Shown here in pieces: positions 38,435 through 46,602 of a stretch of DNA of 64,000 nucleotides. Position numbers and translations under genes: made by a program. The stretch's first letter is position 1. Every line of letters starts with the position of its first letter. This stretch comes from JACMLD01 sp047602295. Lineage in GTDB: Bacteria; Bacteroidota; Bacteroidia; Chitinophagales; Chitinophagaceae. The stretch lies in the NCBI GenBank assembly GCA_047602295.1, contig JASGHP010000001.1, positions 4,464,001-4,528,000 of the forward strand, given 5' to 3'. Under the pieces are notes generated by a model, which was given only the letters and a program-made list of their open reading frames with translations, was not told the DNA's origin and did no database searches.

Positions 38435-38587
38435 GTTTTAAGTCGCTTTTAAAGTAATAAGTTGTAAGTTATAGGTAATAAGTACTCTAGCATTGAAGGT
38501 AACTTTACTCAACACTTGTTTTTTACAGCTTACACTTACAACTTAAAACTTATCACTTAAAACTTAACTTAAAACTTACAATTTAAA
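38435..38587. repeat. AAGTT/AACTT palindromic element, copy 2
   Basis: The whole gap between two ligase genes is made of AAGTTTTAAGT, TAAGTTGTAAGTTATA on the left and ACTTACAACTTAAAACTTATCAC on the right (in part), an imperfect inverted repeat around a 40-base centre. The right arm runs up to the ATG of the next gene. Confidence 0.7.
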
Positions 38588-39700
38588 ATGGCTCAAATCA
38601 GTTATAAACATTTTACACTTGGCATAGAAGAGGAATACATGGTATTGGATCCTTCCAGCAAGGAATTGAAAAGCCATGAACAAAAGATTGTGCATGAAGG
38701 CCAGAAAATGATCCGTGATAAAGTAAAAGCAGAGATGCACCAGGCAGTAGTGGAAGTGGGCACAGATATTTGCCAGAATATTGATGAAGCCTATAAAGAT
38801 GTAAGTTTCTTAAGGAAAACCATTTCAGGCATTGCTGAATCATTGGGCTTGTGGGTTGGCGCATCGGGCACACACCCTTTTAGTCATTGGGAAAGTCAGT
38901 TGATTACAGACCATGTTCGCTATAACGAAATTGTAAACGAATTGCAAGAGGCAGCACGCAGCAATTTAATTTTTGGCTTGCACGTGCACGTGGGTATGGA
39001 AAATCGTGACATGGCTATGCACATTGCCAACTCAGCCCGTTATTTCCTGCCGCATATTTACGCACTAAGCACGAACTCTCCTTTTTGGGAAGGAAGAAAA
39101 ACCGGCTATAAATCTTATCGCACAAAAGTGTTTGATAAATTTCCCCGTACAGGCATACCAGATTATTTTGAAAGCGTGGAAGCATATGATCGTTACGTAA
39201 ACCTGCTGATTAAAACCAATTGCATAGACAATGCAAAAAAAATCTGGTGGGATTTAAGGGTTCATCCGTTTTTCAACACCGTTGAGTTTCGCATTTGCGA
39301 CGTGCCCATGACAGTAAAAGAAACGATTATTATAGCAGCTTTGTTCCAGGGCATCTGCGCTAAATTGTTTCAGTTGCGTGCCAAAAACATGAACTATATG
39401 ATTTACCAACGGGCACTTGTAAACGAAAATAAATGGCGTGCAAGCCGCTACGGCATAGATGGCCACCTGATAGATTTTGGAAAAGAAGAAGAAGTAAATA
39501 CACGTGTGCTTATTTACGAACTACTGGATTTTATTGATGATGTGGTTGATCCACTGGGTAGTCGCCACGTTATTAACCAGGTAACTTCTATGCTGGAGAA
39601 TGGAACAGGCGCAGACAGGCAGTTAAAAGTATTTGAACAAACCAATAGCCTGGTAAATGTTGTAGACTATATCCACAGCCAATTTTTACATGAATTGTAA
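38588..39700 (+). CDS. GCS2-type carboxylate-amine ligase, YbdK-like
   Basis: A 370-residue enzyme of the GCS2 (YbdK) branch of the glutamine-synthetase-like fold. The metal-binding start TLGIEEEYMVLD (E14-E16), ASGTHPFSHW, the GLHVHVG loop and RICDVPMTVKE are present. YbdK enzymes have weak glutamate-cysteine ligase activity in vitro; the natural substrate here is unknown. It is flanked by an ATP-grasp ligase and, downstream, an amidotransferase and second ATP-grasp-like protein, a setting seen in predicted amidoligase pathways. Confidence 0.92.
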   Translation: MAQISYKHFTLGIEEEYMVLDPSSKELKSHEQKIVHEGQKMIRDKVKAEMHQAVVEVGTDICQNIDEAYKDVSFLRKTISGIAESLGLWVGASGTHPFSHWESQLITDHVRYNEIVNELQEAARSNLIFGLHVHVGMENRDMAMHIANSARYFLPHIYALSTNSPFWEGRKTGYKSYRTKVFDKFPRTGIPDYFESVEAYDRYVNLLIKTNCIDNAKKIWWDLRVHPFFNTVEFRICDVPMTVKETIIIAALFQGICAKLFQLRAKNMNYMIYQRALVNENKWRASRYGIDGHLIDFGKEEEVNTRVLIYELLDFIDDVVDPLGSRHVINQVTSMLENGTGADRQLKVFEQTNSLVNVVDYIHSQFLHEL

Positions 39701-40201
39701 TGTTATAGCTTAGGTATAAGAGAAAACTTTTAGTCTTATACTTAGCTTATCATTTACATCCTTCTACAAAAAAGAAAAAAACTAATCTTATTTTTTGCAC
39801 AGCTAAATAAGTAGCGTAGCTTTATATTACAATACCTCCAGGCTAGCTCTATCACACCGCTCCGCATTAGTAGTACCTATACATTTTAAAAACACAAAAA
39901 ATATTGAGGCCCCATCATGCCCATAACAGGGCTATTGGTTGTTTTCTAAAATAAGAATAGCAGGGACGGTTATGACTAAGCAACCAGCCCGGTGCAATGC
40001 CGTAAGCTGGTTGCTCTTATTTTCATTTCTAATTCGGGTTCATTTAAATAATTCTTTTTGCATGTCGTCAGCCGTCTTGTTACATACAAGGCGGCTATTT
40101 TTTTACAAACCTTGATCAAATTCTTATCTACACATATTACACTAAGAGTTATATTAGCAGTTATACAAAACAACTGACACGCTTAGCAACACATCAACAC
40201 C
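39701..40201. other. 501-base gene-free region with several hairpins
   Basis: No credible coding frame is seen. Structures: GTATAAGA/TCTTATAC just after the ligase stop; GCCC/GGGC near 39915-39930; a 10-bp stem AGCAACCAGC/GCTGGTTGCT (39979-39988 with 40006-40015) followed by CTTATTTT; and a 11-bp stem AGCCGTCTTGT/ACAAGGCGGCT (40070-40096) followed by ATTTTTTT. It may encode a small RNA or simply hold serial terminators. Confidence 0.5.
40070..40104 (+). terminator. Hairpin with T-run in the ligase-amidohydrolase gap
   Basis: AGCCGTCTTGT (40070-40080) pairs with ACAAGGCGGCT (40086-40096), one G-T wobble, loop TACAT, then ATTTTTTT. It is a good intrinsic terminator for plus-strand transcription, far from any stop, so an upstream non-coding transcript may end here. 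Confidence 0.75.
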
Positions 40202-41839
40202 ATGCAAAAGATAATTATAACCGCGTTAATCATCAATGTGCTGGTATCCTGCGCAGGAAAAACAACGGTAGATCTTATTGTAAAGAATGCTACCGTTTAC
40301 ACAATAGACAGCGCTTTTAGTACGGTTGAAGCGATTGCTGTTAAAGATGGCAATATAGCTGCAACAGGATCCAATGAAAGCATCACCAAAAACTTTGAAG
40401 CAAAAGAAACCATAGATGCGAAAGGGCAATACATATACCCGGGTTTTATTGATGCACATGCACATTTCCTGGGTTATGCTATGGGGCTGCAAACCGTAAA
40501 CCTGGTAGGAACAGAAAGCTGGGACGATATACTGCATCATTTATCTGAAGCAGCAAAAAACTTGGATACCAGCACATGGCTTATTGGCCGCGGCTGGGAT
40601 CAAAATGATTGGAGTGTAAAAGATTTTCCCAGCAATGAAAAACTAAATCAATTATTTGCCAACAGGCCTGTATTCCTGGAACGTGTAGATGGGCACGCCG
40701 CTATTGTGAATCAAAAAGCTCTAGAACTGGCAGGTATAAAACCCGGCATCACCCTCACTGGTGGCACTGTAGAAACAAAAAATGGAAAGCTGACTGGCAT
40801 ATTGGTAGATAATGCAGTGGAACTGGTAGCAGCAAAAATCCCATCTCCAACTGCCGCACAGGCCGCAGCAGCAATAGCCATGGCACAACGCAATTGTTTT
40901 GCAGTGGGGCTTACAACATTAGATGATTGCGGCCTTGGGTACGACCAGATTCTTTTTATTGACAGCCTTCAAAAAAAAGGTGAACTGCGTATGCGCATCT
41001 ACGCTATGCTTAGCGACAACAAAAAGAATTTTGATGCCATTGCTTCTCGTGGAAAAATAAAGACACCCTTTTTAAATGTACGCTCCTTTAAAGTTTATGC
41101 AGATGGCGCATTGGGTTCTCGTGGCGCATGCCTGTTGCAACCTTATGCGGATAAACCCGGATGGTCTGGATTTCTTTTAAGCAATGCAGCTCATTTTGAT
41201 TCTGTAGCAGCAGTAATCTATAAAATGGGATTTCAAATGTGTACACATGCTATTGGCGATAGCGGCAACCGTGTGATATTGCAAACTTATGCACGTCATT
41301 TAAAAGGCAAAAACGATTTGCGCTGGCGCATAGAACATGCGCAGGTAATCAATCCGCAAGACTTTGCACTGTTTGGGCAAAACAATATCGTTCCATCTGT
41401 ACAACCCACGCATGCCACATCAGATATGTATTGGGCTAGCGACAGGCTTGGTTCAGAAAGAGTGAAAGGTGCTTACGCTTACAATGATTTATTGAAACAA
41501 AATGGGTGGATTCCTTTGGGCACTGATTTTCCTGTAGAAGATATATCTCCGTTTAAAACATTTTATGCCGCAGTAGTTAGAAAAGATGCAAAAGGTTTTC
41601 CTGTTAATGGCTTTCAAATGGAGAATGCTTTATCAAGGCAAGATGCATTGCGTGGCATGACTATTTGGGCAGCGAAAGCAAATTTTGAAGAAAATGAAAA
41701 AGGCAGCATTGAAAAAGGAAAGCTTGCAGATTTTATTATACTGAACCAGAACTTAATGAAAACAGCCCCTGAGAAAATATTGGAAACAAAAGTAACTGCA
41801 ACATTTATTGGTGGAAAGGATATGCTTGTAAAACCTTAA
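40202..41839 (+). CDS. Amidohydrolase lipoprotein, YtcJ-like
   Basis: A 545-residue metal-dependent amidohydrolase of the YtcJ/amidohydro_3 type. The lipobox LVSC places cysteine near residue 17, so it is membrane-anchored. Metal-binding HAHF (in GFIDAHAHFLGY), MCTHAIGDSGNR, RIEHAQVI and the catalytic aspartate in PLGTDFPVEDIS are all present. Related enzymes hydrolyse N-acyl or cyclic amides. It lies about 50 bases before an SGNH hydrolase gene; whether it belongs to the ligase pathway is unproven. Confidence 0.9.
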   Translation: MQKIIITALIINVLVSCAGKTTVDLIVKNATVYTIDSAFSTVEAIAVKDGNIAATGSNESITKNFEAKETIDAKGQYIYPGFIDAHAHFLGYAMGLQTVNLVGTESWDDILHHLSEAAKNLDTSTWLIGRGWDQNDWSVKDFPSNEKLNQLFANRPVFLERVDGHAAIVNQKALELAGIKPGITLTGGTVETKNGKLTGILVDNAVELVAAKIPSPTAAQAAAAIAMAQRNCFAVGLTTLDDCGLGYDQILFIDSLQKKGELRMRIYAMLSDNKKNFDAIASRGKIKTPFLNVRSFKVYADGALGSRGACLLQPYADKPGWSGFLLSNAAHFDSVAAVIYKMGFQMCTHAIGDSGNRVILQTYARHLKGKNDLRWRIEHAQVINPQDFALFGQNNIVPSVQPTHATSDMYWASDRLGSERVKGAYAYNDLLKQNGWIPLGTDFPVEDISPFKTFYAAVVRKDAKGFPVNGFQMENALSRQDALRGMTIWAAKANFEENEKGSIEKGKLADFIILNQNLMKTAPEKILETKVTATFIGGKDMLVKP

Positions 41840-41890
41840 TAACATCAACCCATTGGTAAAACCATTAAATTTGAATCACAACAAACAATT

Positions 41891-42559
41891 ATGAAAAAAA
41901 TACTGATTGCACTTTCTGCCATTTCTTTGTTTTCATTTATCACTCCTACTCAAAAAAAACAACGCATTGTATTCTTTGGTGATTCTATCACGCAGGCAGG
42001 CGTAGGGCCAACTGGCTTTATTACAAAGCTTGGTGAAATGTTGAAACAAAAAGGATTGGATAAAGATTATGAATTAGCAGGCGCTGGCATTGGAGGCAAT
42101 AAAGTATACGATCTTTACCTGCGCATGGACGATGATGTGCTGGCAAAAAATCCGGATGTAGTAGTAATATGGGTGGGCGTAAATGATGTCTGGCATAAAA
42201 AAACTTTTGGCACAGGTACAGATGCAGACAAGTTTGAAAAATTTTACAACGCCATCATCAAAAAACTGCAGGCAAAAAATATAAAAGTGTTGATATGTAC
42301 ACCTGCTGCCATTGGTGAGAAAACAGATTTCAGCAACGAACTGGATGGTGATTTGAATAAATATGCAGGCATCATCAGATCGATTGCCAAAAACAATAAT
42401 TGCCCGTTGATAGATTTACGCAAACTTTTTTTAGACTACAATCTTGCTAATAATAAAGACAATAAAGAGTCTGGCATTTTGACCAGCGATAAAGTTCACC
42501 TGAACGATACAGGCAATAATTTTGTAGCAGAAGCTATGTATAAAGCGCTTATACCTTAA
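41891..42559 (+). CDS. SGNH/GDSL-type hydrolase
   Basis: A 222-residue exported esterase-like protein. Blocks: GDSIT with nucleophile S32, GAGIGGNKV, GVNDVWH (block III), and the C-terminal DKVHLND with the Asp-His pair. An N-terminal hydrophobic segment (SAISLFSFITPTQ) acts as signal peptide. SGNH enzymes deacylate lipids, sugars or peptides; substrate unknown. It is immediately downstream of the amidohydrolase gene and likely co-transcribed. Confidence 0.9.
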   Translation: MKKILIALSAISLFSFITPTQKKQRIVFFGDSITQAGVGPTGFITKLGEMLKQKGLDKDYELAGAGIGGNKVYDLYLRMDDDVLAKNPDVVVIWVGVNDVWHKKTFGTGTDADKFEKFYNAIIKKLQAKNIKVLICTPAAIGEKTDFSNELDGDLNKYAGIIRSIAKNNNCPLIDLRKLFLDYNLANNKDNKESGILTSDKVHLNDTGNNFVAEAMYKALIP

Positions 42560-42652
42560 AGAAAGTACTATAAAAAAAGGAATTGGCTTTATCCAGATCA
42601 ATTGTTCGCAGGCTTTGCAGGGCACAGGCAAATAAACGACCTGAAAAATCGT

Positions 42653-42660
42653 TATTTTTG
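42653..42660 (+). promoter_or_regulatory. Putative -7 box of the amidotransferase gene
   Basis: TATTTTTG ends seven bases before the ATG at 42668. A start at the upstream TTG 42602 would lie before the promoter, so the ATG is preferred. Confidence 0.5.
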
Positions 42661-42667
42661 CCTAGTT

Positions 42668-43510
42668 ATGGCCCCCTACAAACAAACAATTAAGTGTGCT
42701 ATCCTGGATATGAACGAAGAAATGCCTAACCAGGGTATGCGTTGCATCCGTGAGATATTGAACCAATACGGAGAAGCCAATAATCTTGATCTTTCCTGGG
42801 ATGAATTTGAAGTGCGTGTAAAAAAGCAAGTTCCGGATCTTAGCTACGATATTTATATTTCCAGTGGAGGCCCCGGTTCTCCATTAGAAAGCATTGGCAG
42901 TGAATGGGAAGATGTTTACTTCAACTGGCTTAAAAAAATTGAAGACTGGAATAATAGCGAAGCCCATCCGCAAAAAAAATTTGTATTTTTTATTTGTCAT
43001 TCTTATCAATTGGCATGCAGGCATTATAATATTGCCAATGTTACCAAAAGAAATTCCACTGCATTTGGTGTTTTCCCAATACACGTATTGCCAGGTGCAA
43101 AACAGGAACCCGTTTTTGCAGGACTGCATGATCCTTTCTTTTCTGTAGATAGCCGCGATTTCCAGGTAGTGCAACCCAATCTTAATCGTTTTCGCCAGAT
43201 GGGCGCCAGTATTCTTTGCATAGAAAAAGAAAGACCACATGTGCCTTATGAAAGAGCTGTAATGGCTATCAGGTTTAATGAATACATGATTGGCACACAA
43301 TTTCACCCTGAAGCAGATGCAACCGGCATGACCATGTATTTGCAAAGAGAAGATAAAAAACAAACGGTTATTGCCAATCATGGTTTTACCAAATGGCAGA
43401 GCATGATAGAGCAACTGAACGACCCTGATAAGATACGTTCTACTTACGCACATGTATTGCCTAACTTTTTAAATGGAGCTATTGCGCATATCAATAGTAT
43501 AAGGAATTAG
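42668..43510 (+). CDS. Class I glutamine amidotransferase with altered elbow
   Basis: A 280-residue GATase-1 protein. It carries a Cys-His-Glu set: C110 in FFICHSYQLAC and H213/E215 in GTQFHPEAD. The usual elbow GxCxGxQ is changed to FICHSYQ, losing both glycines but keeping the cysteine and glutamine. ISSGGPGSPLES is the usual upstream loop. Such domains release ammonia from glutamine or hydrolyse gamma-glutamyl amides (PuuD type). It stands next to ATP-grasp and GCS2 ligases, so ammonia supply or removal of a gamma-glutamyl group in that pathway is plausible. Confidence 0.88.
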   Translation: MAPYKQTIKCAILDMNEEMPNQGMRCIREILNQYGEANNLDLSWDEFEVRVKKQVPDLSYDIYISSGGPGSPLESIGSEWEDVYFNWLKKIEDWNNSEAHPQKKFVFFICHSYQLACRHYNIANVTKRNSTAFGVFPIHVLPGAKQEPVFAGLHDPFFSVDSRDFQVVQPNLNRFRQMGASILCIEKERPHVPYERAVMAIRFNEYMIGTQFHPEADATGMTMYLQREDKKQTVIANHGFTKWQSMIEQLNDPDKIRSTYAHVLPNFLNGAIAHINSIRN

Positions 43511-43588
43511 TTAATCAGTTGCTTGGTTGATTAGTTATTGGAAACATAGATACTTGATAGACTGATCAACCGATCAACTAATCAACTA
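43509..43588. repeat. Inverted repeat on GTTGATTAGTT words
   Basis: GTTGATTAGTT (43526-43536) has its exact complement at 43576-43586, with degenerate extra copies (AATCAGTTG, GATCAACCGATCAAC). It begins at the amidotransferase stop codon and fills most of the gap to the next gene. Confidence 0.65.
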
Positions 43589-43620
43589 AAAACGTACCTT
43601 CAACTATTAACTACACCCAT

Positions 43621-44820
43621 ATGGTACCAGGCTTGCGCAAAAAATTTAATGAGGCTTTTACACAACAGCAATATGAAAGTTTCTTGCAGGACTTGCACAG
43701 CAAATATCCGGGAGCAATTGAATTTCGCGTAGCAGAAACGCCGGAGTTTATTGACAAAGCTTTCACGCAAAAATTATTAGATGCCTGTGAAAGTATTATT
43801 GATGTAATTGTAGATCCTGGTTTTAAGAAACTGACAGATCGCAGTATTCCTAAAAATGAAAATGTACCTAATGAAAATGCTATCAGCCATATGATTGCTT
43901 TTGATTTTGGTATCTGTATCAATGAAAACAATGAACTTGAACCACAGTTGATAGAAATGCAGGGATTCCCTACCCTGTTTGGTTTCCAGGTATATTACCC
44001 GGATGTGCTTAGAAAACATTTTGACATTCCAACAAATTACACACAGTACTTTGGCGATTACACCAGGGAGTCTTACATAAAAGATCTAAAAGAAGTAATT
44101 TTAGGCAATACGCCTGTAGAGAATGTAATATTGCTGGAAATAAAACCTCACGAACAAAAAACACGCATTGACTTTTATTGCACCCAGGAATACATTGGCA
44201 TACAACCGGTATGCATTACAGAACTGATACAGGAAGGCAGGCAATTGTTTTATATAAATGAAAAGACAGGAGAAAAAACACAGGTCAAAAGAATTTATAA
44301 CCGCGTAATTTTTGATGATCTGAATGCACAAAAAGAAAGCCTTGGCCCGATAGTAGACATTACGCAAGACCTGGATGTACAATGGGTACCCCACCCTAAT
44401 TGGTTTTATCGTATCAGCAAGTTTACATTGCCTTATATAAAACACCCTTTTGTACCGGCGACTTATTTTCTAAGCGAGATAAAACAACTTCCTTCCGATT
44501 TAGAAAATTATGTTTTAAAACCTTTGTTCTCTTTTGCCGGACAAGGCGTGGTAATTGATGTAACCAAAAATGATATTGAACAGGTGAAAGAACCAGAGAA
44601 CTGGATATTGCAGCGTAAAGTAACTTATGCGGATGTAATTGAAACGCCGGATACGCCTGCCAAGTTTGAAATACGCATGATGTATATCTGGAAAGATGGA
44701 GAGCCAAGACCAAAAGCTGCCATCAATCTCACCCGTTTAAGCAAAGGAAAAATGATTGGTGTACGCTATAACAAGGATAAAGAATGGGTTGGTGGCAGTG
44801 TGGCATTTATTGAACATTGA
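43621..44820 (+). CDS. Divergent ATP-grasp-like protein of the amidoligase group
   Basis: A 399-residue cytoplasmic protein. I do not recognise a named family, but the C-terminal third reads like the ATP-grasp core: NYVLKPLFSFAGQGVVID (ATP-lysine and glycine loop near residue 300), NWILQRKV (hinge), then EIRMMYIW and AAINLTRLSKGK, with a conserved R and N. N-terminal DFGICINENNELEPQLIEMQGFPTLF contains E/N ligand-like residues, suggesting a permuted arrangement as in glutathionylspermidine-synthase-like enzymes. It ends the run of ligase genes and precedes a cupin. Confidence 0.65.
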   Translation: MVPGLRKKFNEAFTQQQYESFLQDLHSKYPGAIEFRVAETPEFIDKAFTQKLLDACESIIDVIVDPGFKKLTDRSIPKNENVPNENAISHMIAFDFGICINENNELEPQLIEMQGFPTLFGFQVYYPDVLRKHFDIPTNYTQYFGDYTRESYIKDLKEVILGNTPVENVILLEIKPHEQKTRIDFYCTQEYIGIQPVCITELIQEGRQLFYINEKTGEKTQVKRIYNRVIFDDLNAQKESLGPIVDITQDLDVQWVPHPNWFYRISKFTLPYIKHPFVPATYFLSEIKQLPSDLENYVLKPLFSFAGQGVVIDVTKNDIEQVKEPENWILQRKVTYADVIETPDTPAKFEIRMMYIWKDGEPRPKAAINLTRLSKGKMIGVRYNKDKEWVGGSVAFIEH

Positions 44821-44891
44821 CGATACCTTTAGCAAATTAAACAGGTTTATAGTATTGAAGCAATCTTTTCTTCATCTCAGAAAAAAAATCA

Positions 44892-45206
44892 ATGCAACAT
44901 ACAGATACAATTCCAACACGCGAATTAAGACCTGGCTTCTTCGGAAAATTCATTCCTGGAGAAAAATCAACAGTAACCATCTGGGAAATAAAAAAAGGCA
45001 GTGTGCTTGAAACTCATCAGCACGAACATGAGCAAATAACACTGGTGCAAAGTGGAGAATTGCAAATGACCATTGGCGACACCAACTATCTTTTCACTGC
45101 AGGCATGACGCACGTTATTCCATCCAATACACCTCATTCTGCTATTGCATTAACAGATGTTGCAGTAATAGATTTCTTTAGCCCTGCCAGGGATGATTAT
45201 CGTTGA
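44892..45206 (+). CDS. Cupin domain protein
   Basis: A 104-residue single cupin. The metal-binding first motif is THQHEHEQITLVQSGELQM and the second is PSNTPHSAIAL. It has no signal peptide. Small cupins serve as metal enzymes or binding modules. It starts 71 bases after the ATP-grasp-like gene, on the same strand, and could be the last gene of that unit. Confidence 0.88.
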   Translation: MQHTDTIPTRELRPGFFGKFIPGEKSTVTIWEIKKGSVLETHQHEHEQITLVQSGELQMTIGDTNYLFTAGMTHVIPSNTPHSAIALTDVAVIDFFSPARDDYR

Positions 45207-45226
45207 TAAAAATGAACAGTCTCCTA

Positions 45227-45439
45227 TCAATTAGAAGCGTATTTCACCATGGCCTGCCCAATACAGTTTATTTCAAATGGCGCATTGGTGGACTCCGGGT
45301 TAACAGAAGTATTTAGCGCCTTACTCATTACCACATTACCGAAAGGTTGCCATCCTTCCTGGATATGCGTATTCACCACGCTATTTAATCCCGCAGGGGT
45401 AATGCCTAGCAAAAATTTATACTGAACGATTGTTTGCAT
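45227..45439 (-). CDS. DUF1737-like small protein
   Basis: A 70-residue protein whose N-terminal half (YKFLLGITPAGLNSVVNTHIQEGWQPFGNV) matches the DUF1737 style, where a lone beta-alpha unit ends in GWxPFG. Function unknown. It converges with the cupin gene across 20 bases. Confidence 0.7.
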   Translation of the reverse strand: MQTIVQYKFLLGITPAGLNSVVNTHIQEGWQPFGNVVMSKALNTSVNPESTNAPFEINCIGQAMVKYASN

Positions 45440-45503
45440 ACAAACTGGTTTACCTTGTAAAAATAGGGGTTTGACGTGAGGTCAGAACTAATCAATCATT
45501 TAA

Positions 45504-45534
45504 AAGCCGCCGATCATTATATTGATGGCGGCTT
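45504..45534. terminator. Hairpin after the outer-membrane protein gene
   Basis: AAGCCGCC (45504-45511) pairs with GGCGGCTT (45527-45534), continued inside by ATCA/TGAT with a one-base bulge. On the minus strand it is followed by TTTAAATGATT; it lies about 77 bases past the minus-strand stop at 45611. Confidence 0.65.
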
Positions 45535-45610
45535 CGCTTGTTATTTTTAAAGACAATGCCAAGATAGATCTTTCAGCAGGGAACGATTTATATCAGGCTA
45601 TGTAAATCAT

Positions 45611-46441
45611 TTATGATCCGGCTTTTGCTTTCTTTTTTCCATTGCTAAGAAAAGTTCGCTCCACTGCAACGAAATAACTATTGTTAGCGATGCGATCCAT
45701 ATTGCCACTTGCCTGAATGCGCATACCAAGATTTACTTTCATGTTGCTATTAAAAATAAGCTGCAATGCAGGAGCCAGATCAAGCATATAATCACTTTTA
45801 TCTAATCCTTGCATACCAATAGCTTCAAGGTAGAGATTGAGGTTTGTTTGTTTATAGTCCGTATAACTAAAAGGCAGCAAAAGATAACCGGCTGACAAAC
45901 TATAAGACAATGCATTAATTGAATGTCCCAATTGACTTACATGCTCCTGCCTGTTTGCAAAAGCCCTTACATAACTAGCCGTAGCAGAGATAGCGAATTT
46001 GTTTATTAATTGCGTAGCAACAAGACCTGCCTGTATGCCACTGTTATCTCCGTCCAGATTAATATCGCCATAATAAAAAGGGCTTCGCGAATAAGATGCT
46101 TCTGCAAAAGCAGCCATCCTAAAATGCCTATGCACTTCATCGTTTGAATAAAAACGGTATTTGGCATAAGTTTTTACAGACTCCCATCTTAATTGCGGTG
46201 TATAAAAATCGGAGAACGTCCCGCTAACATGCAACATCCAGTCTTTATTTAGTCCAAACATTACCTCCGGAGAAAATCTTTGTTTAAAAGTAGCTGTTGC
46301 AGGAATACGATAATTAAGCTTCGCAGCAACAGAATGTGCCGGCATATTGGAAGCCGGTTCAGAAAATACATATAGCTCCTGGGCTGTTGCAGTTATTGAA
46401 AACAAAAGCAACAAACCAAAACTTATTATTTGTTTTAGCAT
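45611..46441 (-). CDS. Outer-membrane protein of the metal/thiol group
   Basis: A 276-residue exported protein: signal peptide to TATAQ, then amphipathic strands (SVAAKLNYRI, DWMLHVSGTFSDF, YAKYRFYS, MAAFAEASYSR, KVNLGMRIQASGN) that look like a beta-barrel. No specific family recognised. It is the last of a run of minus-strand genes with a TlpA-like protein, an HMA protein and an HYC_CC_PP protein, so a role in metal stress or transport is possible. Confidence 0.65.
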   Translation of the reverse strand: MLKQIISFGLLLLFSITATAQELYVFSEPASNMPAHSVAAKLNYRIPATATFKQRFSPEVMFGLNKDWMLHVSGTFSDFYTPQLRWESVKTYAKYRFYSNDEVHRHFRMAAFAEASYSRSPFYYGDINLDGDNSGIQAGLVATQLINKFAISATASYVRAFANRQEHVSQLGHSINALSYSLSAGYLLLPFSYTDYKQTNLNLYLEAIGMQGLDKSDYMLDLAPALQLIFNSNMKVNLGMRIQASGNMDRIANNSYFVAVERTFLSNGKKKAKAGS

Positions 46442-46602
46442 GATATTTTTTTGTGCAGCACTTATGGTTGTACAATCGGAAATAGATCACCAACCAACAC
46501 CTTTCACCTAAGATTGATTGTAACTGTATTAAAAAAAAATTTAGCATTGACTGATCAATCAACACTAATCGTTCTTTTCCAATAAGCGCAGGTTAAGAAA
46601 TA

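Noticed and set aside
36397..38587. CRISPR-like repeat array around the esterase and ligase genes
   Set aside because: Repeats are short words in inverted order with no regular spacers and no cas genes.
39976..40173. 65-residue minus-strand frame in the ligase-amidohydrolase gap
   Set aside because: It runs through both hairpin stems and has no recognisable motif.
42884..43453. 189-residue minus-strand frame inside the amidotransferase gene
   Set aside because: Shadow frame with cysteine- and phenylalanine-rich, non-domain sequence.
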